This document shows positions 1-7,523 of a stretch of DNA of 16,087 nucleotides, in pieces. This DNA is from Pseudomonadota bacterium. GTDB taxonomy: Bacteria; Pseudomonadota; Alphaproteobacteria; Acetobacterales; Acetobacteraceae. The stretch is taken from positions 1 to 16,087 of the forward strand of contig JAKAQU010000016.1 in the NCBI GenBank assembly GCA_021819535.1, given 5' to 3'. Made by a program: the position numbers and the translations under genes. Under the pieces are notes generated by a model. It was not told the DNA's origin. It saw only the letters and a list, made by a program, of their open reading frames with translations, and searched no databases. The stretch's first letter is position 1. Each line of letters begins with the position of its first letter.

Positions 1-2
1 TC

Positions 3-686
3 CGATCTCAGTTTGTTGCCACGACCATTTCCTTCAATCTGCCGCTTGGGCGCTCGCTCGGCGATGCGGTGCGGGAGATCGACAAAACCATGCGCGATCT
101 CGGCGCGCCATCTTCGCTCCATGGCAGTTTCGCGGGCACGGCACGCATCTTCCAGCAATCGCTCCGCTATGAGCCGGTGCTCATTCTTGCCGCGCTCGCC
201 GCGGTTTATATCGTTCTCGGTATTCTCTATGAGAGCTATGTCCATCCGTTTACTATTCTCTCCACGCTTCCGTCGGCAGGGGTCGGGGCCATTCTCGCGC
301 TGCTGCTGACGGGGCAACAATTCACCATCATCGCTCTGATCGGGATCATTCTGTTGATCGGCATCGTCAAGAAAAACGCGATCATGATGATCGATTTTGC
401 GCTCGATGCCGAGCGCAGCCGCGGGCTCGACCCGAGGACGGCGATCGCCGAGGCCTGTGCGCTTCGCTTCCGGCCGATCATGATGACGACGTTTGCGGCT
501 ATTCTCGGCGCTTTGCCACTCGCGATCGGTGGTGGCGATGGCGCGGAATTGCGGGCGCCGCTCGGCATTTCGATCATCGGCGGCCTCCTGGTGAGCCAGG
601 TGCTGACACTCTATACGACGCCGATCGTCTATCTCGAACTCGATAGGTTGCGGCTCAAGATCTTGCGGTGGCGAGGCGCCGCATGA
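3..686 (+). CDS. RND efflux pump permease, MdtC/HAE1-like (C-terminal part, cut by window start)
   Basis: This is the last 227 codons of a proton-driven inner-membrane RND pump; the 5' part lies outside the window and the frame is open from base 3. The visible part holds the end of the periplasmic porter domain (the ATTISFNLPLG stretch) and the final transmembrane bundle. The segment GIVKKNAIMMIDFA carries the TM10 lysine needed for proton relay in AcrB-type pumps, and its wording is typical of the MdtB/MdtC/MuxC branch of HAE1 pumps, which export drugs and other organic compounds. The FRPIMMTTFAAILGALPLA motif and the ending YTTPIVYLELDRLR are also characteristic. The stop codon overlaps the ATG of the next gene (ATGA), so pump and outer-membrane channel are co-transcribed. 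An adaptor and possibly a second permease are expected upstream. The exact substrate cannot be told. Confidence 0.95.
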   Translation, partial: RSQFVATTISFNLPLGRSLGDAVREIDKTMRDLGAPSSLHGSFAGTARIFQQSLRYEPVLILAALAAVYIVLGILYESYVHPFTILSTLPSAGVGAILALLLTGQQFTIIALIGIILLIGIVKKNAIMMIDFALDAERSRGLDPRTAIAEACALRFRPIMMTTFAAILGALPLAIGGGDGAELRAPLGISIIGGLLVSQVLTLYTTPIVYLELDRLRLKILRWRGAA

Positions 687-2176
687 AGTCAACGCTCATC
701 TTTGCCGCGTTGTTCGCGCTTGGTGGCTGCATGATCGGCCCCGATTACAAACGTCCGACGGCGCCAATCGCGGTTTCGTATAAGGAACTTGCCGGCTGGC
801 AACCGGCGGTGCCGCAAGATGCGCGTGACCGCGGTGCATGGTGGCTCGTGTTCCATGATCCGCTGCTCGATCAGCTCGAACGGCAAGTCGATGTTTCCAA
901 TTACACCTTGCAGCAGGCGGAGGCGAATTATCGCAACGCAAGAGCGATCGTCCAAGAAGCACAGGCCAATCTCTTCCCGATACTCTCCGGCGCCGGCAAT
1001 TTTCAGCGTACCGGAGTCGGCGGCGGCACCAGCGTCGTTTCCTCCGGTGTTGCCTACTCTCCCGGTTTCGTCGGTAATCAATACACGCTGCAGGGAAATG
1101 GAAGTTGGGATCTCGATGTTTGGGGTGAGATCCGCCGGCAGGTGGCGAGCGATGTCGATCTCGCGCAATATAGCGCGGCGGAAGTGGCCAATGCCCGGCT
1201 CTCGGCGCAGGCGGCGCTGGCGACCGCCTATTTCAATCTGCGCGGCGAGGATTCGCTGGCCGCGGTTCTTACAAGCAACGTCAAGCAATTCGCCGATGCG
1301 CTCCGCATCACCGAAAACGAATATCACGCAGGCTTTGTCGCGCGCGGCGATGTGTTGACGGCGCAGACAGAATTGCAGACCACACAGGCGCAATTGATCG
1401 CGGTCGGTGTCGCGCGCGCGCAATATGAGCATGCGATCGCCGTGTTGATTGGCAAGCCGCCGGCAGAACTCAGCATCGGCCCCAGCGTCTTGCCTGATGG
1501 CGCGCCGGTGATGCCACCTTCGTTGCCCTCGACCCTGCTCCTGCGGCGCCCCGACATCGCCGCCGCCGAACGCCAGATGGCGGCCGAAAACGAATTGATC
1601 GGCGTTGCCCTCGCCGCTTTCTTCCCGCAAATCAGCCTCAGCGCCTTTGATGGCTATACCGGACCGCAGCTCGCCAATCTGATTTCGCTTCCCAACCGCA
1701 TTTGGGGACTTGGCGCGGCGTTCAATGCGCCGATCTTCGAGGGTGGTGCACAGATCGCCGCCGTGGTTGCGGCGCGCGCCAATTACGATGCCGCGGTCGC
1801 CAATTATCGCCAGACCGTGATTTCCGCCTTCCAGCAGGTGGAAGATGAGCTGGTGGCGCTGCGCGTGCTGGCCGACGAAAAAAAGGTGCAGGACATTGCC
1901 GTTAAATCAGCGCAAGACAATGTCGCCTTTGCTCTCAACGAATACAAGGCGGGAACGGTGATCTACACCACCGTGCTTACCGATCAAGAACTTGAGCTGA
2001 GCGATGAGATCACCGATGTCAGCATTCAGCAAAGTCGCTTGGTTGCCTCCGTCGCGCTGATCGAAGCGCTCGGTGGCGGCTGGCAAAGCGATGAATTGCC
2101 GAGCACGGCGACGATCCGAAGCCCGAATTTCTATCTGCCCGGGAACGTGCTCGGCACGAAATCCGCCGAGCAATAG
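683..2176 (+). CDS. NodT/OprM-family outer-membrane efflux lipoprotein
   Basis: This encodes a 497-residue TolC-like outer-membrane factor that would form the exit duct for the RND pump encoded just upstream. I chose ATG 683, which overlaps the preceding stop as ATGA, over a GTG at 668; from 683 the protein begins with a clean lipoprotein signal ending in the lipobox ALGGC (Cys16), followed by MIGPDYKRP, the hallmark N-terminus of this family. Two outer-membrane-efflux repeats are visible: QQAEANYRNARAIVQEAQANLFP near residue 80 and LLLRRPDIAAAERQMAAEN near 285, the latter containing the family's RRPD motif. The length is typical. The C-terminus is polar and variable. The gene is translationally coupled to its permease; the substrate is unknown. 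Confidence 0.95.
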   Translation: MKSTLIFAALFALGGCMIGPDYKRPTAPIAVSYKELAGWQPAVPQDARDRGAWWLVFHDPLLDQLERQVDVSNYTLQQAEANYRNARAIVQEAQANLFPILSGAGNFQRTGVGGGTSVVSSGVAYSPGFVGNQYTLQGNGSWDLDVWGEIRRQVASDVDLAQYSAAEVANARLSAQAALATAYFNLRGEDSLAAVLTSNVKQFADALRITENEYHAGFVARGDVLTAQTELQTTQAQLIAVGVARAQYEHAIAVLIGKPPAELSIGPSVLPDGAPVMPPSLPSTLLLRRPDIAAAERQMAAENELIGVALAAFFPQISLSAFDGYTGPQLANLISLPNRIWGLGAAFNAPIFEGGAQIAAVVAARANYDAAVANYRQTVISAFQQVEDELVALRVLADEKKVQDIAVKSAQDNVAFALNEYKAGTVIYTTVLTDQELELSDEITDVSIQQSRLVASVALIEALGGGWQSDELPSTATIRSPNFYLPGNVLGTKSAEQ

Positions 2177-2271
2177 GCGATCGACCGAAAGCACGCCTCA
2201 CGTCTGCGGCGGCGCTGCCGGCAGCGGTCACGCGGGGGGGGAAATCCGGGCTTCGGCAGACGAATTCACCT
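2177..2271. other. Intergenic gap between convergent genes, with a 14-base perfect palindrome
   Basis: These 95 bases separate the NodT-family gene (plus strand) from fae (minus strand). They contain the perfect palindrome CGCTGCCGGCAGCG at 2213-2226 and a run of eight G at 2234-2241. The palindrome could fold in RNA from either strand and might help end both transcripts, but no T-tract follows it on either side, so a classical intrinsic terminator is not shown. The gap also roughly marks the change from the less GC-rich DNA on its left to the GC-rich DNA on its right. Confidence 0.4.
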
Positions 2272-2778
2272 CTAGGCCGCGAAGGGGTGGGAGACGCTGT
2301 TGCGCTGCTGCACCACCTGCGCGGCCTTGGGCTCGCCGCGCACGGCGCGGGCGATCGCTTCCTTGGTCGCGCGGTAGTTGAAGTCCTGGATCTTCTTGTC
2401 GTCCGCCGCCAGCCAGTGGATGAAGACGCCGACACAGATGAAAAGATCATCCGCCTCGCTCTCCGGGATCACCCCTTCGGCGACGCTGTCCGCCACCGCC
2501 TTCGCAACCCCGTGCTGTGCCGGGCCGAACATCTGCACCGCCTGCTTGGCACCCTTGATCGTCACCTTGTTGAACATCACCGTCGCCGGCTTGCAGAGAA
2601 GATTGGGCGCAACCACCGCCAGGAGCGAAGTGAACCCGTCCTTGTTGTTGACCAGCGCGTTGCAGAACGCCGTCTCCGCCGCACTCCCGCGCGGGCCGAT
2701 GATCAAATCGATATGCGCAACCTCGTTGCCGTCGCCGACCAGCGATTCGCCGACCGAAACCTTGGTGATGGACGCCAT
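2272..2778 (-). CDS. fae: Formaldehyde-activating enzyme (Fae)
   Basis: This 168-residue cytoplasmic enzyme condenses formaldehyde with tetrahydromethanopterin (H4MPT) to methylene-H4MPT, the entry step of the H4MPT formaldehyde oxidation and detoxification pathway of methylotrophic bacteria. Recognition is by sequence. The N-terminus carries LVGDGNEVAHIDLIIGPRGS (residues 13-32) with the conserved histidine His22 that the family uses in catalysis. Next come NNKDGFTSLLAVVAPNL, MFNKVTIKGAKQAVQMFGPAQHG and GVFIHWLAADDKKI, and the end is SHPFAA, all Fae signatures. Length matches the usual 165-170 residues, with no fused Hps domain. ATG 2778 is preceded by AGGGGA at suitable spacing. It lies last in a minus-strand set after an ATP-grasp ligase and a CitG-like gene, with an 81-base gap that may hold its own promoter. 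It could be one of the Fae paralogues (Fae2/Fae3), but the conservation suggests true Fae. Confidence 0.96.
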   Translation of the reverse strand: MASITKVSVGESLVGDGNEVAHIDLIIGPRGSAAETAFCNALVNNKDGFTSLLAVVAPNLLCKPATVMFNKVTIKGAKQAVQMFGPAQHGVAKAVADSVAEGVIPESEADDLFICVGVFIHWLAADDKKIQDFNYRATKEAIARAVRGEPKAAQVVQQRNSVSHPFAA

Positions 2779-2819
2779 GACGTTTCCCCTGCCTCAGTAA
2801 AGGATGATTGACCAAGGCC

Positions 2820-2850
2820 CTATCATGTCAGTCTGAGGGTGGTAATTCAA
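2820..2850 (-). promoter_or_regulatory. Possible promoter of fae
   Basis: Read on the minus strand, the gap before fae contains TTGAAT (complement at 2845-2850) and, 19 bases on, TGATAG (complement at 2820-2825), a loose sigma70-like pair about 40 bases before the fae start. fae is usually expressed far more strongly than cofactor-biosynthesis genes, so a private promoter is plausible. The match is weak and the spacer is long, so this is only a candidate. Confidence 0.25.
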
Positions 2851-2859
2851 CAGCGCAAT

Positions 2860-3687
2860 TCAATGGCACCATTGAAGAAGTCGTTCGGCGAACAGGCTCG
2901 CGACAGCCAAATCGGCGCTGGTGCCGGGGTTGAGACCGGCGGATTTCAGCCTTGCATCGAACGCGAGCAGCGCCGGCAGCAACGCGCGCGTATCCGGTGT
3001 GAGCGCAAGCCGTTGCGGCCAGGAGGCCGCCTCGCGTCGCACCGCTTCGGCCACTGCCGCGCCGTGTTTGCGCGCGATGTGGCTGTCGGGAAACGCCGCG
3101 AGAAAGGCGAAATAAGGGGCGAGCGCTGGCCATGCCCGCCCCCGCCATGCCGCCAGGGCCGGCACGCCTCGCGCGAAGATATCGTTGAAATCGCTGACCC
3201 ATTGCCGGGCGATGAGGTCGCGCGGCGCCGCGTCCGCCATCGCCTCGGCAAGCGACACCCGCGCCGCCTCGCGCACGTCATAATGCTGCGCCGTGCCGAG
3301 CCCGCCGGGGGCCGCGAGGGTGATCGCGCGAAACACGGCGTCGGCATCGGCCCGCTCGGCCGCCGCCAGAACCCGCGCAACCCCCGCGCGCAAGCCCCCT
3401 CCCCGTTCCGCCGCCATGGCGAGCGGCGCACACAGTAAAATGATCCCGAGATTGGTGTTTTGCCCGACCGCCGCCCGCGTCGCCGCGACGGCCGTGAAAA
3501 TCCGCGCCCCGAGCGGCGCCCCGGGCCGCGTCAGCATCGGCGCCGCCGCTTCGGCCGAGCGCTCGAAATCCGCGACCGTCATCCCGTGCCCGGCGGCGAA
3601 GCGATGAACATTGCCGGGCTTCGGAGCCGCGAGTTCGTCGGCACAGGCGGCCAGAAACGCCGCCGCGATCGCCGCCCGCCCCCTCAT
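2860..3687 (-). CDS. CitG-like (triphosphoribosyl-dephospho-CoA synthase family) protein, probable C1-cofactor biosynthesis
   Basis: The 275-residue product belongs to the CitG/COG1767 family, whose classical members transfer dephospho-CoA to ATP-derived ribose to make the citrate-lyase prosthetic group. Visible family motifs are APKPGNVHRF (residues 21-30), the NTNLGIILLCAPL block (77-89), PGGLG followed by DVRE (127-140), DSHIARKHG (201-209) and NPGTSADL (253-260). No citrate lyase or malonate decarboxylase gene is present. Instead the gene sits between an ATP-grasp ligase and fae. From memory, CitG-like genes recur in the H4MPT/methanofuran gene islands of methylotrophs, so I infer a phosphoribosyl or nucleotidyl-type step in making a C1 cofactor, not citrate metabolism. 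ATG 3687 has GAGGGG at good spacing and follows the ligase stop by 27 bases, consistent with an operon. Family certain; reaction uncertain. Confidence 0.88.
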   Translation of the reverse strand: MRGRAAIAAAFLAACADELAAPKPGNVHRFAAGHGMTVADFERSAEAAAPMLTRPGAPLGARIFTAVAATRAAVGQNTNLGIILLCAPLAMAAERGGGLRAGVARVLAAAERADADAVFRAITLAAPGGLGTAQHYDVREAARVSLAEAMADAAPRDLIARQWVSDFNDIFARGVPALAAWRGRAWPALAPYFAFLAAFPDSHIARKHGAAVAEAVRREAASWPQRLALTPDTRALLPALLAFDARLKSAGLNPGTSADLAVASLFAERLLQWCH

Positions 3688-3714
3688 GTCCGCCCCCTCA
3701 TGCCCGCCGCGCGC

Positions 3715-4569
3715 TCATCCCGAAAGCGCGCGCGCCAGCGCAGGCGCGATCGCGACTTCGGATACCGATTGCAAGCCACGCCAGCCGGGCATCGAATTGA
3801 CTTCGAGCACCAACACCCGGCCATCGGGGGCGCGGATCAGATCGACGCCGGCGTAATCGGCGCTAACCGCCTCCGCCGCGCGCAGAGCGAGCGCCACGAG
3901 TTCCGGGCCGGGCGCGAACGAGGCCGGGCGCGCGCCGCGATGGAGATTGGTGACCCAATCCGCGCTCTCACGGACCATCGCCGCGATCACCTCACCGCGG
4001 CACATCAAGAGCCGATAATCGCAAAACCCCTCGCCCCTGGCGGGCGGCACGAAGCGCTGGAGATGATAGACACCCGCCACCGCTTCGGGCGGCGGCAGAT
4101 CGGTGGTGCGCGCAATACGCTTGAGCCCCCGCCCTTGGGCACCGAACAGCGGCTTCAACACCAATTCCCCGCCCGCTTCGGCGACCACGCGGCGCGCTGC
4201 CTCCTGCCCCTCCACCGTCCAGGTCTCCGGGGTCGGGATACCGGCCGCGGCGAGCAGGAACGCGGTCATGGATTTGTCGACACAGCGTTCGATCGCGCGT
4301 GCGCCGTTCCATGCGCGAACCCCGAGTGCCGCCAGCGCATGCAGAACGCCGAGCCGCCGTGTCACCTCCTCGAAGCTGCCGGCGGCGATCGCACGCACGA
4401 AAACAGCCTCCGGAAGCCCGTCGAGGCCGGGAAAAGAAAGCCCCCCGGGGGTGAAGGCGACCTCGCGCAACGAGACGAAGACGGGCGCCATGTCGAGGGC
4501 GAGAAAGGCCGCGTGCAGGCGCCGCGCGTGCCAATCGATGCGGTCGATGGCGATGGCGATGCGTTTCAT
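3715..4569 (-). CDS. ATP-grasp ligase, RimK/MptN-like, probable H4MPT-pathway ligase
   Basis: This 284-residue protein is an ATP-grasp carboxylate-amine ligase of the RimK type. The nucleotide-binding parts are visible: VLKP with Lys139, the glycine-rich loop GAQGRG (143-148), the DYRLLMCRGEVIAAMVRE strand pair (184-201), AGVDLI (240-245) and the metal-binding LEVNSMPG (255-262, Glu256 and Asn258). RimK relatives add glutamate or similar amino acids to a carboxylate; MptN does so on tetrahydromethanopterin, and a RimK-like gene belongs to the bacterial H4MPT gene set. Its position two genes before fae supports that role. I chose ATG 4569, not the longer frame reaching 4647, because AGGAG lies six bases before it and MKRIAIAIDRID is a natural N-terminus; the longer form would also run into the diverging gene. 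The acceptor substrate is inferred. Confidence 0.9.
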   Translation of the reverse strand: MKRIAIAIDRIDWHARRLHAAFLALDMAPVFVSLREVAFTPGGLSFPGLDGLPEAVFVRAIAAGSFEEVTRRLGVLHALAALGVRAWNGARAIERCVDKSMTAFLLAAAGIPTPETWTVEGQEAARRVVAEAGGELVLKPLFGAQGRGLKRIARTTDLPPPEAVAGVYHLQRFVPPARGEGFCDYRLLMCRGEVIAAMVRESADWVTNLHRGARPASFAPGPELVALALRAAEAVSADYAGVDLIRAPDGRVLVLEVNSMPGWRGLQSVSEVAIAPALARALSG

Positions 4570-4594
4570 CGCCGACTCCTGTAGGCTTGCGCCG

Positions 4595-5311
4595 ATGATC
4601 GACCCATCGTCTCCTCCGCGGACGAAAACCGACGCCTTGATACGCATGCCGGGTTCAGAAGACGAGCCCGTTCCGGTCTGGGATTTGGCCCTCCGCCTCG
4701 GCCATTGGGCGAGCGCGATCCTGGTCGCGGCCTGCTACGCGACCTCGCGGCTCAACTGGATGGGCTTGCATGTCTGGCTCGGCGAAGCACTTCTCGCCCT
4801 CGTCCTGTTCCGCCTGCTCTGGGGGATATGGGGCAGCGAGAACGCCAGATTGAGCGCCTTTCTCGCCTCACCGCGGGCGGCTTTGCGCCATCTCGGGACA
4901 TTGTTCATCCGCGAGCCCGACCGCTTCCCCGGCCATAATCCGGCCGGCGGCTGGATGGTGGTATCGCTGCTCGCGCTCCTGCTCGGCGAGACGCTGAGCG
5001 GGATCTATGTCAATAACGACGTCGCCAATGAAAGCGGGCTTACCGAATACGTCCCGGCCGTGATCGCCAATGCCATCACCGATCTCCACCTCCTCCTGTG
5101 GTGGGCGCTCGTCGCCGCGATCTCGCTCCATCTGCTGGCGATCGCCGCTTATGCCGCGCTCAAGGGGCAGAATTTGTTGCGCCCGATGCTCACGGGGCGC
5201 AAATGCCTGCCAGCCGCCATTCCACCCCCCAAGCTCGCGCCACGCCGCCGCGCCGCCGCTCTCCTCGCTCTTGCCATCGCGGCGGCGCTTGCGCTCGGGC
5301 AGGTGCTTTGA
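4595..5311 (+). CDS. Cytochrome b561-type membrane protein
   Basis: The predicted 238-residue protein is a dihaem-type cytochrome b of the prokaryotic b561/hydrogenase-cytochrome-b group, an inner-membrane electron carrier. About five hydrophobic segments are seen: residues 31-50, 57-79, 119-138, 161-188 and a terminal one at 219-237. Candidate haem ligands are His37 (RLGHW), His59 (GLHVWLGE), His165 (DLHLLLWW) and His179 (SLHLL). The loop GHNPAGGW (113-120) is a strong family marker. ATG 4595 gives the longest form that avoids the diverging ATP-grasp gene; ATG 4646 is also possible, and neither has a good ribosome site. The gene faces away from the C1 block with only 25 bases between the starts. 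Its electron partner is not visible; a link to C1 oxidation is only suggested by position. Confidence 0.88.
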   Translation: MIDPSSPPRTKTDALIRMPGSEDEPVPVWDLALRLGHWASAILVAACYATSRLNWMGLHVWLGEALLALVLFRLLWGIWGSENARLSAFLASPRAALRHLGTLFIREPDRFPGHNPAGGWMVVSLLALLLGETLSGIYVNNDVANESGLTEYVPAVIANAITDLHLLLWWALVAAISLHLLAIAAYAALKGQNLLRPMLTGRKCLPAAIPPPKLAPRRRAAALLALAIAAALALGQVL

Positions 5312-5330
5312 GAGAGTAACCCTTCGAATT

Positions 5331-5342
5331 TTCTTGCAAGAA
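5331..5342. promoter_or_regulatory. Perfect 12-base palindrome upstream of MFS gene (possible operator)
   Basis: TTCTTGCAAGAA is its own reverse complement and lies in the 70-base AT-richer gap after the cytochrome b gene, 39 bases before the MFS start. Its form suits a site for a dimeric regulator controlling the transporter. A run of seven T follows some 14 bases downstream, too far away for a normal terminator. No regulator gene lies nearby in the window. Confidence 0.4.
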
Positions 5343-5381
5343 CGGAATTTCTTTCGTTTTTTTCACATCTCCCTGGTGGCC

Positions 5382-6686
5382 ATGAAACCCGCATCACTCC
5401 CCCTCGTCCAGACCGCCATTTCGCCGACGAAAACCGCATCGCCGCGCCGGATATTCTGGGCGACGTGGTTCGGCTGGATGCTCGATGGCTTCGATTCCTC
5501 GATGTACGGCTATCTTCTGGTCGCAGCCCTCAGCGACCTTCTGCCGCGGAGCGGGCTTGCCGCGAGCCGCGCCAATATCGCGCTCTATGGCGGGCTGCTG
5601 TTCTCGCTGTTCATGCTCGGCTGGGCGTGTTCGATGGTCTGGGGGTGGGCTGCGGACCGCGTCGGGCGGGTGCGGGTGATGTGCTGGACGGTGCTCGTCT
5701 ATTCCGTGTTCACGGCGCTCTCAGGGCTTGCGAACGGGATCGCGATGTTCGCCATCTTCCGCTTCCTCGCCGGATTCGGGATCGGCGGCGAATGGGCGGC
5801 GGGGACGCCGCTTCTGCACGAATCGGTGCCCGAGACCATGCGCGTGCGGCTTGCCGGATGGCTGCACACGGCAACGCCGACCGGGCTTTTCCTCGCCGCT
5901 CTCGTCTCTCTCCTCGCCGCCAATACGCTCGGCTGGCGGGGGATGTTCATGCTCGGCCTCCTGCCGGCGCTGCTCACCCTTTATCTGCGGCGAAACGTCC
6001 CCGAGCCCGACCACAAAAAACTGCCCCATGGGAAAGTAGCGGGCGCGGGGCGGTTTTCGAGCCTGTTCGAAAAAGGCCGGGCGCGCACCACCTGGTCGGC
6101 GGCGCTGATGATGACCTGCATCATTTTCGGCCTCTGGTCCTCCAATTTCTGGGCGCCGACGGTGGTGATCACGCGGCTTACGGCAAGCGGCGCGAGTGCT
6201 GCCCACGCGCAGGCGATGGGCGCGCTCTCCGGTCTCATCACCAATCTCGGAACGCTCGCCGGCTGTTTTCTCATGCCCTGGATCACCGCCTTCATCGGGG
6301 GACGGCGGGGGACGGCCTTGCTGTTTTTCCTCGGCGCGATGGCAAGCGTGATCGCATCCTATTACGTCGCGATCACGCGGCTCGATGATCTTCGCCTGTT
6401 CATGACGCTGTTGCCGATCCTCGGGTTTTTCACCAACGGCGTCTTCGCGCTCTATACGATCTGGCTCCCGGAGATGTTTCCAACGGCCCTCCGCGGTGCC
6501 GGCGCCGGGTTCGCGTTCAGTTTCGGCCGCCTCTTCGGCGCCGCCGGGCCGGCGCTGATCGGGATCATAAGCGCGCTGATCGGAAGCTACCCGCTCACCA
6601 TCAGCGCGCTCTCGCTGATCTACGTCCTTGGCCTGCCCTTCATCCTTCTCGCCCCCGAAACCGCGAACCGGCCGCTCGCGGCGTAA
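5382..6686 (+). CDS. MFS transporter, metabolite:H+ symporter type
   Basis: The product is a 434-residue major facilitator superfamily permease with about 12 transmembrane segments. Diagnostic parts are WFGWMLDGFDSSMYGY at the first segment (residues 29-44, the acidic DGFD motif of organic-acid symporters), the loop 2-3 motif GWAADRVGRVRV (88-99), and RFLAGFGIGGEWAAG in segment 4 (127-141), followed by the central cytoplasmic loop rich in charged residues near 210-230. This wording fits the sialate/aromatic-acid/carboxylate (SHS/AAHS) branches, so a small organic acid taken up with protons is the best guess. ATG 5382 was chosen because the upstream frame is antisense-like filler across the cytochrome b gene; only a weak GGTGG precedes it. 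It ends 24 bases before the convergent SDR gene. Substrate unknown. Confidence 0.93.
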   Translation: MKPASLPLVQTAISPTKTASPRRIFWATWFGWMLDGFDSSMYGYLLVAALSDLLPRSGLAASRANIALYGGLLFSLFMLGWACSMVWGWAADRVGRVRVMCWTVLVYSVFTALSGLANGIAMFAIFRFLAGFGIGGEWAAGTPLLHESVPETMRVRLAGWLHTATPTGLFLAALVSLLAANTLGWRGMFMLGLLPALLTLYLRRNVPEPDHKKLPHGKVAGAGRFSSLFEKGRARTTWSAALMMTCIIFGLWSSNFWAPTVVITRLTASGASAAHAQAMGALSGLITNLGTLAGCFLMPWITAFIGGRRGTALLFFLGAMASVIASYYVAITRLDDLRLFMTLLPILGFFTNGVFALYTIWLPEMFPTALRGAGAGFAFSFGRLFGAAGPALIGIISALIGSYPLTISALSLIYVLGLPFILLAPETANRPLAA

Positions 6687-6710
6687 GCGACATCCCGCCC
6701 TGGTTTTGGC

Positions 6711-7475
6711 TCACACCGTCCGCCCGCCATCGACCGGCAATTCGACCCCGGTGATCAGCGAGGCGTCGTCAGAGGCGAGAAACACGGCGGCATGCGCGAT
6801 GTCGCTCGCCTTCGACATGCGGCCGAGGGGGATGGTCGCGAGGAATTTGGCCCGATTCTCCGGTGTATCCGGCATGCCCATGAAGGCTTCGAGAAGCCCG
6901 GTCTCGCCCATCACCGGGCAGATCGCGTTCACCCGGATTTTCCACGGCGCGAGTTCGACGGCGAGGGATTTGGAGAGAAGATTGACCGCCCCTTTCGAGG
7001 AATTGTACCAAGTAAGCCCCGGCCGCGGCCGGATGCCAGCGGTCGAGCCGATATTGAGGATGACGCCGCCGCCGGCATCGCGCATCGGCGGCACGGCCGC
7101 GCGCACGAAATGGAAAATCGATTTGACGTTGACGCGGTAGATGCGATCGAATTCCTCCTCCGTCACCTCGAGGAGCGGCTTGTTGCGATGGGTGGTGCCG
7201 GCGTTGTTGACGAGGATGGTCGGCGTGCCGAAAGCCGCCGTGGTTTCGGCCATCACGCGTGCGACATCATCGCCATTGCCGACATCCGCCGCGACCGCGA
7301 GTGCTGCTTTCCCGAGCCGCGCCGCGACCGCCCGTGCCGCGTCGGCACGGATATCGACGATGGCGACCCGCGCCCCCTCGGCCACGAAATATTCCGCGAT
7401 GCCCTCGCCGAAGCCGCCGCCGGCGCCGGTGACGATCGCGATTTTGCCCGCAAGACGCCCTGATTTTTCCACCAT
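6711..7475 (-). CDS. SDR-family NAD(P)-dependent oxidoreductase
   Basis: This 254-residue cytoplasmic enzyme is a classical short-chain dehydrogenase/reductase. The Rossmann motif TGAGGGFGEG (16-25), the NNAG motif (90-93), the catalytic Ser144 (NIGS), Tyr157 and Lys161 (YNSSK) and Asn118 (NVKS) are all present, so it should be active. Asp41 at the end of the second strand (VAIVDIR) predicts a preference for NAD over NADP. The C-terminal ITGVELPVDGG is typical. ATG 7475 has GGAGAGGAG just upstream. It lies 48 bases after the small secreted-protein gene and may be the last gene of the efflux transcript or a separate unit. SDR substrates cannot be read from sequence; alcohols, sugars and 3-oxoacyl compounds are all possible. 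Confidence 0.94.
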   Translation of the reverse strand: MVEKSGRLAGKIAIVTGAGGGFGEGIAEYFVAEGARVAIVDIRADAARAVAARLGKAALAVAADVGNGDDVARVMAETTAAFGTPTILVNNAGTTHRNKPLLEVTEEEFDRIYRVNVKSIFHFVRAAVPPMRDAGGGVILNIGSTAGIRPRPGLTWYNSSKGAVNLLSKSLAVELAPWKIRVNAICPVMGETGLLEAFMGMPDTPENRAKFLATIPLGRMSKASDIAHAAVFLASDDASLITGVELPVDGGRTV

Positions 7476-7523
7476 GTTCCACTCCTCTCCGTTATTGCTT
7501 CACCGCTCAGGCCGCCCCCTTCC

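Noticed and set aside
3460..4584. Plus-strand frame of 374 codons opposite the CitG-like and ATP-grasp genes
   Set aside because: It is an Arg-rich shadow frame; the minus-strand genes carry clear conserved motifs.
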